NCBI GenBank assembly: GCA_937901285.1
Contig: CALCHI010000249.1
Span: 1 to 13,050 of the forward strand
Direction: 5' to 3'
Length of the DNA stretch: 13,050 nt
Origin: UBA8437 sp003445035
Lineage (GTDB): Bacteria; Planctomycetota; Planctomycetia; Planctomycetales; Planctomycetaceae
Shown here piece after piece: positions 7,065 through 13,050 of the stretch (position 1 is its first letter; the number at the start of each line of letters is the position of its first letter). Below the pieces are notes generated by a model. It searched no databases. It had not been told where the DNA came from and saw nothing but the letters and a program-made list of their open reading frames with translations. A program made the translations under genes and the position numbers.

Positions 7065-7523
7065 CTACCCCGCCTCGGCAGCCGTACAGGCGAATTGCAG
7101 CCGGACCGCCACCTGGCCGTCGACGCTGGCCTTTCCCGAGAGGAACCAGGCTCCGCCCAGCGTCTCGTCGAGAGTCACTTCGATGGTGATCGTCTCTCCG
7201 GGCCGGACCATCCGCCGAAAGCGGGTCTCGTTCTGACGCGTGACCACCGGAACCCGGCCCTCGGGAATGTCGCCGGCCGCAGCGATCAACACCGCCCCGG
7301 CCTGGAACACCGCCTCGCACAGCAGCACGCCCGGCAGCACCGCGAACCCGGGGTAGTGCCCCGCAAAGACCGACAGGTCCTCGGGCAGCCGCTTGTTGGC
7401 CCGGACGGTCGAAGCGGTCAGTTCCACCACCTCGTCAAGCCACAGAAACGGATCACGGTGCGGAATCAGCGCCTCGATCGCCGCGCGATCCAGCACCACC
7501 GTCCCTTCGCCCTGATCATTCAT
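7065..7523 (-). CDS. FabZ-like 3-hydroxyacyl-ACP dehydratase (hotdog fold)
   Basis: A 152-residue protein of normal FabZ length. The family opening IPHRDPFLWLDEV (20-32) is followed by the active-site stretch FAGHYPGFAVLPGVLLCE, with catalytic His56 and Glu70 in the standard spacing. FabZ enzymes dehydrate 3-hydroxyacyl-ACP to trans-2-enoyl-ACP in the cytoplasm. This is the last gene of the minus-strand operon; its ATG overlaps the upstream stop by one base (TGATG), which implies translational coupling to the oxidoreductase. Being next to a dedicated ACP and ketosynthase, it probably serves that system and not general fatty-acid synthesis, which is inference. A housekeeping fabZ would be expected elsewhere in the genome. 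Annotation as a general hotdog-fold dehydratase is the safe wording. Confidence 0.88.
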   Translation of the reverse strand: MNDQGEGTVVLDRAAIEALIPHRDPFLWLDEVVELTASTVRANKRLPEDLSVFAGHYPGFAVLPGVLLCEAVFQAGAVLIAAAGDIPEGRVPVVTRQNETRFRRMVRPGETITIEVTLDETLGGAWFLSGKASVDGQVAVRLQFACTAAEAG

Positions 7524-8950
7524 CAGACGCTCGCCGGAGCCGGAGCCAGCAGCTTGTCGACCTCATTGGCGACAATCACCCCGTAGTTCACAGCACCCAG
7601 CCATCCGGACATGATGATCCCCACGCTGCCGGCGTGGAACAGTCCTTCGACCTGTGAGGGCAATCCCTGGCTGATCTTCAACCCCTCGAACTTCGTCCCG
7701 AAACTGGCACCCAGCGGGTGGCGGGTGTAGTGCTGGAATGTCCGTGGCGTCGAGGCCTCAATGTGATCGGTGAGTTCGCGAACGTTGGGGACGTACTGCT
7801 CCAGGCAATCGAGGGTCGTCTCGCACAGGTCCTGCTTGGACGCTTCGTAGTCCTCCTCCGAGAGATCGGCCCAGTCGCTGTAATTGGCGTTGGTCGAACT
7901 GACGACCAGGTGACGGTCACTGCCCGGACGGGTCCGGGGATAGTAGAAACTGAACGTGCGGCTCGAGATGTCTCGGCTGAGCATCGCTTCGATGTCGAAT
8001 CCCCGGTGTTCGGAGTGGAACAGCAGATCCCCACACGGTTCAAAGCCGGCACCGGGCTTCATCGCGATGTAGACCTGGCAACTGCTGTTGTTGAGCCGCA
8101 CCGCACGGGCTTCGTCGGCGAACTCGTTGTCGAACGCATCGGCACCCACCAGTTCAAGGACGGTCTGCTTGATGTTGGCGTTGGAGACCACCGCCTGGCA
8201 GGTGATCCGGCGTCCATTGACGACAACGGCTGAGACCTTGCGTCCCGGCGTCACCTCGATCTTCTCGACCAGGCAGCGGATCCTGACATCGACCCCGTTG
8301 GCGATCATCTCCTCTTTCATCGCCCTGACCAGTGCGTCGGTGCCCCCCTGGAAAGTGAACACCCCCTTGCTCATGAAGTTCGAGAAGACAATGCCGTAGG
8401 TCAGGGCGGGATCTTCGAGCGTCGAGCCGTTGGCGTAGGTGATCGGTTCCATCAACATCCGCACGACGTCATCACGGCCCGGGAAGAACCGCTCGAAGAG
8501 CTCCCCGGTCGTCATTTCCTGATCGTCGTAGAAGTTCATCCCGCGTGCCGTGTCAAAGAACTCGGCGACCGTCTCGACGGCCACCCCGAACTTCTCGATC
8601 AGGATGCTGGTGAAGTCCTCCCGATCGAAGCTCGTCTGCAGAGAGAACTGCGGATTCTCGAAACGGATGCCGTCCAGTTGCACGATTCGCTCGGCGATCT
8701 CCGGGGTCCAGTACTTGCGACAGCTCTTCTTCATCCCGAACGGAAACCCGTGGAGGGAGATGTCGAAGATGTGTCCGCCCCTGCGGTTGAACCAGGTGGC
8801 CATGCCGCCGAGCTGGTAGTGGTGCTCGAGCAGCAGCACCGAGTAGCCGGCGCGGGCGAGCGTGTTGGCCGAGGTGAGGCCGGCGAGGCCCGAGCCGATC
8901 ACGACGATGTCGTAGTGGTCCCGGGCGTCCTTGAGAAAGTCGCGAGGCAT
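7523..8950 (-). CDS. CrtI/phytoene-desaturase-like FAD oxidoreductase (second copy in operon)
   Basis: A 475-residue flavoprotein. The N-terminal Rossmann motif DIVVIGSGLAGL carries GxGxxG at 19-24, with the acidic ribose-binding residue in LLLEHHYQLGG at the end of strand 2. The C-terminal FAD motif is GLFHAGSVGIIMSGWLGA, followed by a helix, as in CrtI, carotenoid isomerases and retinol saturases. Middle-region motifs such as FQGGTDALVRAMKEE are the usual family 'GG...L...L' substrate-domain signature. Relatives desaturate, saturate or isomerise polyene or isoprenoid chains. No phytoene synthase or other carotenoid gene is near; the neighbours are ACP, ketosynthase and dehydratase, so an acyl chain is the more likely substrate (inference). 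It starts 2 nt after the stop of the other CrtI-like gene and overlaps fabZ-like by 1 nt. No strong ribosome binding site is seen, which fits coupled translation. Confidence 0.9.
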   Translation of the reverse strand: MPRDFLKDARDHYDIVVIGSGLAGLTSANTLARAGYSVLLLEHHYQLGGMATWFNRRGGHIFDISLHGFPFGMKKSCRKYWTPEIAERIVQLDGIRFENPQFSLQTSFDREDFTSILIEKFGVAVETVAEFFDTARGMNFYDDQEMTTGELFERFFPGRDDVVRMLMEPITYANGSTLEDPALTYGIVFSNFMSKGVFTFQGGTDALVRAMKEEMIANGVDVRIRCLVEKIEVTPGRKVSAVVVNGRRITCQAVVSNANIKQTVLELVGADAFDNEFADEARAVRLNNSSCQVYIAMKPGAGFEPCGDLLFHSEHRGFDIEAMLSRDISSRTFSFYYPRTRPGSDRHLVVSSTNANYSDWADLSEEDYEASKQDLCETTLDCLEQYVPNVRELTDHIEASTPRTFQHYTRHPLGASFGTKFEGLKISQGLPSQVEGLFHAGSVGIIMSGWLGAVNYGVIVANEVDKLLAPAPASV

Positions 8951-8952
8951 CG

Positions 8953-10338
8953 TCAGAGACTCTTCGACGGTCTCAACAGGTGCAGGTTTGCCATGGTGAT
9001 GCCGGAGAGCATCGAACCGATGATACCCAAAAACCCCTGGTCGGTGCCGCAGAGAAAGAGATTACGGAGATGGGTACAACCATCGCGGATCTTCTGGGGA
9101 GCACCATAAACACAGCCGTTTTCGTGACCGGTGAACTTGCGGATCGTCCGCGGAGTGAAGATGTCGGTGTCGACGATGTGATCACGGAAATCGGGCACGA
9201 ACCTCAACGTGCTCTCCAGCACCCGCCGGGCCCACTCGTTCTTTTGCTGCGCGTACTCGTCGGGAGGCAGCTTCAGCCAATGGGTCGGATCGGCCAGCGC
9301 CGTGATCCTCATCCGACCCTCCCCTGACGGTTCACCGTATTCGAAATTGTTCGGCGAACAGACGATTCCACTCGAAACGTCGACCGGCACATCGGGACGC
9401 CGGTACTGGAAGAACGGGCTGTCGTTGAAGAAAACGATCGTCTGGTCGTGGCCCAGGTCGGTGGGTTGTCGATCCAGCGAGTAGATCGACTCGACAAACG
9501 AGATCTCGCCGGGAGGACTCAGGTCGGTGGCCTGGTCGCACATCCGCATCGTTTCGAAGTTGCCCGCCGAGGAGAGCACATTCCTGGCTTCGATCACCTG
9601 TCCGTCATCGAGCATCACTCCGGTGGCCTGGTCACGTTCGCTGAGGATCTTCTGGACGCCCGTCCGAAGTCTCAGTTCTCCGCCCAGGCCACGGAACTTG
9701 CGGACCAGCTTCTTCATGATCACCCGCACGCCTTCCAGCGGACGGCCGAAACCCTCCTGGAAAATGCTGCGGAACATGATCACGAACTGGGGCCACTCGA
9801 GATCATCGGGCGTGGCACTCGAATAGAACATCGTCGGACACAACAGCATCTCGACCAGCAACGGGTCATCGAGTTCCTCGGAGAGCACCTCGCGAGTCGA
9901 GATCTGGGGCTGCTGCAACGCCATCGGATCGTATTCAGCGACCCGTTTCACCAGCCTCGCGAAATTGTCCTTCTCGTGTGGAAACCGCTGGACCACCTGC
10001 TGCTCGAAGTACTCGAAGTCATTGGTGAACTTCAGCGTGCAACCGGGGAAGACGATCGAGGATTCTCGCTGGGGCACCAGCGCGAAGTCATCCCACCGCA
10101 GCCGGAGTTGACGCAGGAGCTTCGAGAGTGGCCCGGTGAGCGTTCCCGGTGCCGCGTAGTTGGTCACCGCGTGCAGGCCCACGTCGTGGTTCCGCTTGCG
10201 GAGACGGTAGAACGAATTGAGTCCCCCGATGGTGGTGTGCCGTTCCAGCACACAGACCGATCGATCGAAGTAGGCCAGGCGGATGCCGGCAGCAAGGCCA
10301 GAGAGACCAGCCCCGATGATGACCGTGTCGTAGCGCAT
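8953..10338 (-). CDS. CrtI/phytoene-desaturase-like FAD oxidoreductase (first copy in operon)
   Basis: A 461-residue flavoprotein opening at once with the dinucleotide-binding motif YDTVIIGAGLSGLAAG (GxGxxG at 9-14), then VCVLERHTTIGGLNSFY. The C-terminal FAD-binding part is NLFLCGTDQGFLGIIGSMLS plus a final helix. Its central half differs strongly from the neighbouring copy by eye, so the pair are not recent duplicates and probably perform different steps. CrtI-like enzymes act on long hydrophobic chains and are peripheral membrane proteins; the exact reaction here is unknown. The gene follows the ACP gene after 28 nt, has a good GGAG before its ATG, and precedes the second oxidoreductase by 2 nt. 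Carotenoid desaturase is an alternative label but lacks contextual support. Confidence 0.9.
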   Translation of the reverse strand: MRYDTVIIGAGLSGLAAGIRLAYFDRSVCVLERHTTIGGLNSFYRLRKRNHDVGLHAVTNYAAPGTLTGPLSKLLRQLRLRWDDFALVPQRESSIVFPGCTLKFTNDFEYFEQQVVQRFPHEKDNFARLVKRVAEYDPMALQQPQISTREVLSEELDDPLLVEMLLCPTMFYSSATPDDLEWPQFVIMFRSIFQEGFGRPLEGVRVIMKKLVRKFRGLGGELRLRTGVQKILSERDQATGVMLDDGQVIEARNVLSSAGNFETMRMCDQATDLSPPGEISFVESIYSLDRQPTDLGHDQTIVFFNDSPFFQYRRPDVPVDVSSGIVCSPNNFEYGEPSGEGRMRITALADPTHWLKLPPDEYAQQKNEWARRVLESTLRFVPDFRDHIVDTDIFTPRTIRKFTGHENGCVYGAPQKIRDGCTHLRNLFLCGTDQGFLGIIGSMLSGITMANLHLLRPSKSL

Positions 10339-10366
10339 GCTCCGCTCCGGTCAATGACCCCCGGGA

Positions 10367-10630
10367 TTAGACCGGGCTCTCGACGTCCTTCAACAATGGC
10401 TCAAGGTAACTCACGGTCCCGGCCATCGACGCCAGGTGCTCGTAGTCATCTTCGGGAATCTGCACCCGGTACTGCTTTCTCAATTCCATCACGATATCGA
10501 GAAAGTCCATGCTGTCCAATTCCAACTGCTCACGAAACGGCACGTCATCGACCAGTCCCGAGAGATCCTCATCGGGCTGGATTCGGGACAGGATGTCCAA
10601 AATCACTCGTCGGATTTCGTCCGCGACCAT
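10367..10630 (-). CDS. Acyl carrier protein
   Basis: An 87-residue acidic protein of ACP size. The phosphopantetheine attachment site is LELDSMDFLDIV, with Ser40 as the modified residue; 'DSM' replaces the 'DSL' of the fatty-acid ACP, a variant common in specialised carriers. The four-helix pattern is evident: helix 1 from EIRRVILDIL, helix 2 from DSMDFLDIVMELRKQY, and the final helix SYLEPLLKD. It presents the acyl chain as a thioester to the ketosynthase, dehydratase and probably the FAD enzymes encoded beside it. It lies 27 nt after the ketosynthase gene and has GAGG shortly before its ATG. The location argues for a pathway-specific carrier distinct from the housekeeping AcpP. Confidence 0.93.
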   Translation of the reverse strand: MVADEIRRVILDILSRIQPDEDLSGLVDDVPFREQLELDSMDFLDIVMELRKQYRVQIPEDDYEHLASMAGTVSYLEPLLKDVESPV

Positions 10631-10657
10631 TCCGCCTCGCTCCCATCCGCCTCGTCT

Positions 10658-11908
10658 TTATCCGTCCGTCTCGAATCTCTTGACGATCACGACCGAGTTG
10701 ATTCCCAGCATGCCAAAAGAGTTGTTCAGGATGTAGTCGACCCGATCCAACGGCCGGGGCGAGTTGGCGACAATCTGAACAAGGCCACACTCGGGATCCT
10801 GTCGATCCAGATTGATTGTAGCGTGTGCGATTTGGTCTTTGAAGGCAGGCAAGTTGCCGACCAACTCCAATGCACCGGCTGCACCCATCGCATGACCGAT
10901 GAAACCCTTGGTATTGTTGACCGCCAATGACTCGCGATCCCCAAAAACTTCACGAATCGCACGACATTCTTCGATATCTCCCTGATCGGTTGCCGTGGCG
11001 TGGCTACTGAGGATATCGATGTTTTCAGGAGTGATCCCCGCCCGATCCAGTGCCAATCTCATGCATTCGGCCTGTCGCCCGGCATCAGGCAGCACGAAAT
11101 CGGTGGCGTCGGAGTTCATCGCGTATCCGACGATTTCTCCGTAGATCTTCGCGCCGCGAGCCAGGGCATCCGGCAATCGTTCCAGGATGCAGACGGCCCC
11201 GCCCTCGGCCACCACGATCCCGTTGCGGTCGATGTCGAAGGGACGACACGCCTTTGTCGGATCTTCGTGAGACGCCAGGGCCCCCTGGCTCTTGAAACTC
11301 GCAAAAATCCCGAACGTGTGGATGCTCTCCGATACACCGCCGCACACCGCCATGTCGACGTCGCCGAGCCTCAGCATCTGCACACCCTGGATGAAGCCGG
11401 CGTTGCCCGCCGCACAGGCGGCTCCCAGGGTCAGGTGCGGACCGGTGATCCCCAGGCTCAACGTCACCTCGCCGGCCGGGTTGTTCGCCACGGTCCGCGG
11501 GTTGTGGTGGTGAGACCAGACGCTGGTGTCGTAATCGTACTGCGAGATCTCGTAAATCTCGTTCTCGGTCTCGACGTTGCCGTGCTCGGTGATGCCCAGG
11601 TAAACACCCACCCGCGACCTGTCCCGGTCAACCAGATCCAGTCCCGCGTCGGCCACCGCCTCGTGAGCACAGTAGATCGCGATCGAACCCGACCGGGTCC
11701 CCCGCCGCACTTCACGACGGCCCTGGTGAGCCAGGACGTCGAAATCGCAGACGCCCGCCAACACGTCGCCCATGTATCGGGTCTCGTAGGCCACCACGCC
11801 CGACCGGCCACTCAACAGGCTCTCCCGGAACTCGTCCAGGGAATTCCCGTTGGGTGAGGCCAGGCCGATGCCGGTCACCACGATTCGCTCGTCAACGAAA
11901 GACGTCAT
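10658..11908 (-). CDS. FabF-like beta-ketoacyl-ACP synthase with altered gating motif
   Basis: A 416-residue thiolase-fold condensing enzyme, close to the 413 of E. coli FabF. It adds two carbons from malonyl-ACP to an acyl-ACP. Catalytic residues are present: Cys165 in LGAACAAGNAG, His303 in HATATDQGD (usually HGTSTP-GD), Lys334 in NNTKGF and His339 in IGHAMGAAG. Near the C terminus the normally strict SFGFGGTN reads SFGMLGIN (397-404), replacing the gatekeeper Phe400 and Gly401 of FabF by Met and Leu. The loop around 265-280 (MNSDATDFVLPDAGR) also departs from the FabF pattern. The enzyme therefore looks active but with a different substrate gate. It is the first gene of the minus-strand operon; ATG 11908 has no clear ribosome binding site. 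Chain-length-factor-type inactivity is unlikely because the Cys is intact. Confidence 0.92.
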   Translation of the reverse strand: MTSFVDERIVVTGIGLASPNGNSLDEFRESLLSGRSGVVAYETRYMGDVLAGVCDFDVLAHQGRREVRRGTRSGSIAIYCAHEAVADAGLDLVDRDRSRVGVYLGITEHGNVETENEIYEISQYDYDTSVWSHHHNPRTVANNPAGEVTLSLGITGPHLTLGAACAAGNAGFIQGVQMLRLGDVDMAVCGGVSESIHTFGIFASFKSQGALASHEDPTKACRPFDIDRNGIVVAEGGAVCILERLPDALARGAKIYGEIVGYAMNSDATDFVLPDAGRQAECMRLALDRAGITPENIDILSSHATATDQGDIEECRAIREVFGDRESLAVNNTKGFIGHAMGAAGALELVGNLPAFKDQIAHATINLDRQDPECGLVQIVANSPRPLDRVDYILNNSFGMLGINSVVIVKRFETDG

Positions 11909-12013
11909 GCCTGGGAGATCCGGGGACGCGTTGAGAAGTGAGTGTGGTGTCGCGGGAGACGAGAAGCGTCCCGTAGAACCGCCCCATCCGAGAGAGATTG
12001 TCGGAAGTCCCGC

Positions 12014-12042
12014 AGACTACTCGACGCGCACCGTCAGGACAA
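12014..12042 (-). promoter_or_regulatory. Weak candidate promoter for the ketosynthase operon
   Basis: On the minus strand TTGTCC (12042-12037) and TAGTCT (12019-12014) are separated by 17 nt, the optimal sigma-70 spacing. They match consensus at only 4 of 6 and 3 of 6 positions. It would start transcription about 100 nt before the ketosynthase ATG. Confidence 0.2.
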
Positions 12043-12108
12043 GCGGGCCACCATCGACACCGGACGTGAACAACGGGACCGGTCGCCACGAACAGGACAA
12101 TTCCGCCC

Positions 12109-12137
12109 TTGCAGCAAATCAGGCCAAAGACTAACTT
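12109..12137 (+). promoter_or_regulatory. Weak candidate promoter for the TPR lipoprotein gene
   Basis: TTGCAG (12109-12114) and TAACTT (12132-12137) are separated by 17 nt in the least GC-rich part of the divergent region. Both match consensus at only 3 of 6 positions. The predicted leader would be about 115 nt and include the two small hairpins noted for this region. Confidence 0.2.
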
Positions 12138-12258
12138 TCGCCGCCTCGATGGCCACCGGGCCTCCAACCCGGACAACCCGTCGAGCCTCACTCTCAACTC
12201 TCAACTCACCACTCACTCCAACCGGTTCCCCGGTGACGCTCACGGAGGGCGGATTCCG

Positions 12259-13050
12259 ATGCGTATCGACTCCCGACAAAGACGCACCCTCGGACTGCTC
12301 CTGGCTACAGGCCTCATCTGTAGCTTCGCCGGATGCAACCCCATGAGCGCGTTCCTGATGAACCGCACCGGGTTGGCCTACTACGACTCCGGGGACTACA
12401 CCGCAGCCACCAAGGAATTCCAGCGGGCGGTCGCCGACCACCCGAACAACCCCGACTACATCTACAACCTCGCCAGTGCCGTCCGCAAACAGGGACAGAT
12501 CGCCAAGGCCGAACAGTTCTATCGCCAGGCCCTGGAAATCGATCCGGGTCACCAGCCCAGCTACCACGGACTCGCCCGGTTGATGGTCGACAGTGGTCGA
12601 GGAATTGCAGCCGCCGAGTTGCTGGGAATGTGGGCCACGGCCGAGGTCTGGCGTCCCGAACCGCATGTCGAATTGGCCTGGCTGGCCAGGGAATCGGGAA
12701 ATATCGCCGGAGCCGAACGCCACCTGCTCAACGCACTCCGCGCCAGCCCCTCGCACCCGGTCGTCACCGCACACCTCGGACAACTCTACCAGGACTCCGG
12801 GCAGTCCGATCGAGCGACCGCCATGTACCAGCGATCGCTCTTCAGCGACTGGTACCAGCCCGAAGTCCGCTCACGACTCGCCTCGCTGCGTGAACAGGGC
12901 GTCGGCATTGGCCAACCCACCACCACACTGGCCGCCAACCCCAACCCGTCATTCACGACGCCCATCTACAACACCGTCACACAACCCACCGCACTGCTGA
13001 CACCGCAGCTGACACCGCAGCCGGGTCCAGTGGCCACTCCGCAGCCGCCA
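12259..13050 (+). CDS. TPR-repeat lipoprotein (3' end outside window)
   Basis: The frame is open from ATG 12259 to the last base (264 codons), so the C terminus is missing. GGAGGG at 12244-12249 supports the start. A short basic N terminus and hydrophobic stretch (LGLLLATGLIC) lead to a lipobox-like SFAGC with Cys26, suggesting a lipid-anchored protein; Phe at -3 is not the preferred residue, so a plain signal peptide is possible. TPR units follow: GLAYYDSGDYTAATKEFQRA (38-57), NLASAVRKQGQIAKAEQFYR (70-89), and later ELAWLARESGNIAGAERHLL and HLGQLYQDSGQSDRATAMYQ. From about residue 220 the chain becomes rich in Pro, Thr, Gln and Asn, a probable disordered linker. TPR lipoproteins act as assembly or interaction platforms in the cell envelope; the partner is unknown. 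It is transcribed away from the ketosynthase operon. Confidence 0.88.
   Translation, partial: MRIDSRQRRTLGLLLATGLICSFAGCNPMSAFLMNRTGLAYYDSGDYTAATKEFQRAVADHPNNPDYIYNLASAVRKQGQIAKAEQFYRQALEIDPGHQPSYHGLARLMVDSGRGIAAAELLGMWATAEVWRPEPHVELAWLARESGNIAGAERHLLNALRASPSHPVVTAHLGQLYQDSGQSDRATAMYQRSLFSDWYQPEVRSRLASLREQGVGIGQPTTTLAANPNPSFTTPIYNTVTQPTALLTPQLTPQPGPVATPQPP
12997..13020 (+). repeat. 12-bp tandem repeat in the lipoprotein tail
   Basis: CTGACACCGCAG occurs twice in direct succession (12997-13008 and 13009-13020), encoding LTPQ LTPQ. Further TPQP-like units continue to the window edge, so the Pro/Thr/Gln tail probably grew by short duplications. Confidence 0.7.

Larger units (their letters stand above)
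11909..12258. other. Divergent intergenic region (350 bp)
   Basis: This stretch separates the minus-strand lipid-type operon from the plus-strand lipoprotein gene and must hold both promoters. Visible structure: a bulged inverted repeat CGGGA...TCCCG (11953-11973) in the presumed operon leader; a CCGGG/CCCGG hairpin (12156-12172); a CT-rich low-complexity tract (about 12187-12219) with TCTCAAC in tandem at 12192-12205; and an ACCGG-TTCC-CCGGT hairpin (12221-12234). GGAGGG at 12244-12249 is the ribosome binding site of the lipoprotein gene. Open frames crossing the region lack coding features, and no RNA gene is recognised. Confidence 0.6.

Noticed and set aside
7523..10338. Carotenoid biosynthesis locus
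   Set aside because: CrtI homology alone is not enough: no phytoene synthase, GGPP synthase or cyclase in the window, and neighbours are fatty-acid-type genes.
9448..10683. 411-codon plus-strand open frame
   Set aside because: Antisense to the first CrtI-like gene and the ACP gene, both clearly real; His/Arg-rich shadow composition.
11000..11857. 285-codon plus-strand open frame
   Set aside because: Antisense to the ketosynthase gene; shadow of a high-GC coding strand.

Overview
The window looks like a piece of a GC-rich planctomycete chromosome. This is inferred from gene style: a periplasmic PQQ-type beta-propeller protein opening with a DWRQFRG motif, a protein with a 'WHIVGPFDN' C-terminal domain, a carbamoyltransferase/SxtJ/DUF5989 trio, and a set of fatty-acid-type genes with two CrtI-like oxidoreductases. 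No rRNA, tRNA, insertion sequence, integrase or CRISPR array is visible, and nothing points to recent transfer.

Layout. Bases 1-4125 (+ strand) carry the 3' part of a HEAT-like/beta-sandwich protein, a secreted PQQ-like beta-propeller protein overlapping it by 4 nt, a CrcB/Fluc fluoride channel 19 nt later, and, behind its own promoter-like sequence, the housekeeping GMP synthase guaA. Bases 4126-4379 are non-coding and unusually rich in inverted repeats: three abutting palindromic elements at 4135-4179, then a nested 8-bp helix that could exchange with an overlapping 6-bp hairpin. Bases 4380-7013 (+) hold a NodU/CmcH-type O-carbamoyltransferase, an SxtJ-like membrane protein and a small DUF5989 (SxtK-like) membrane protein. 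This is the order of sxtI-sxtJ-sxtK in saxitoxin clusters, here without any other saxitoxin gene.

Bases 7065-11908 (- strand) form a tight five-gene operon read from right to left: a FabF-like beta-ketoacyl-ACP synthase, an acyl carrier protein, two different CrtI/phytoene-desaturase-like FAD oxidoreductases and a FabZ-like dehydratase. Spacings are 27, 28 and 2 nt and then a 1-nt overlap. The set reads as a dedicated carrier-bound acyl-chain pathway in which two FAD enzymes desaturate, isomerise or otherwise modify the chain. The synthase keeps its Cys-His-His-Lys catalytic residues, but its C-terminal gating motif is changed (GFGGTN to GMLGIN). This operon is the best candidate in the window for an undescribed system; its product cannot be read from sequence. 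A 7-bp hairpin lies in the 51-nt gap where the carbamoyltransferase block and the operon converge.

Bases 11909-12258 are a divergent intergenic region with weak promoter-like elements on both strands. From 12259 (+) a TPR lipoprotein with a Pro/Thr/Gln-rich tail runs off the right edge. Many long open frames lie antisense to these genes; they are high-GC shadows and are not annotated.
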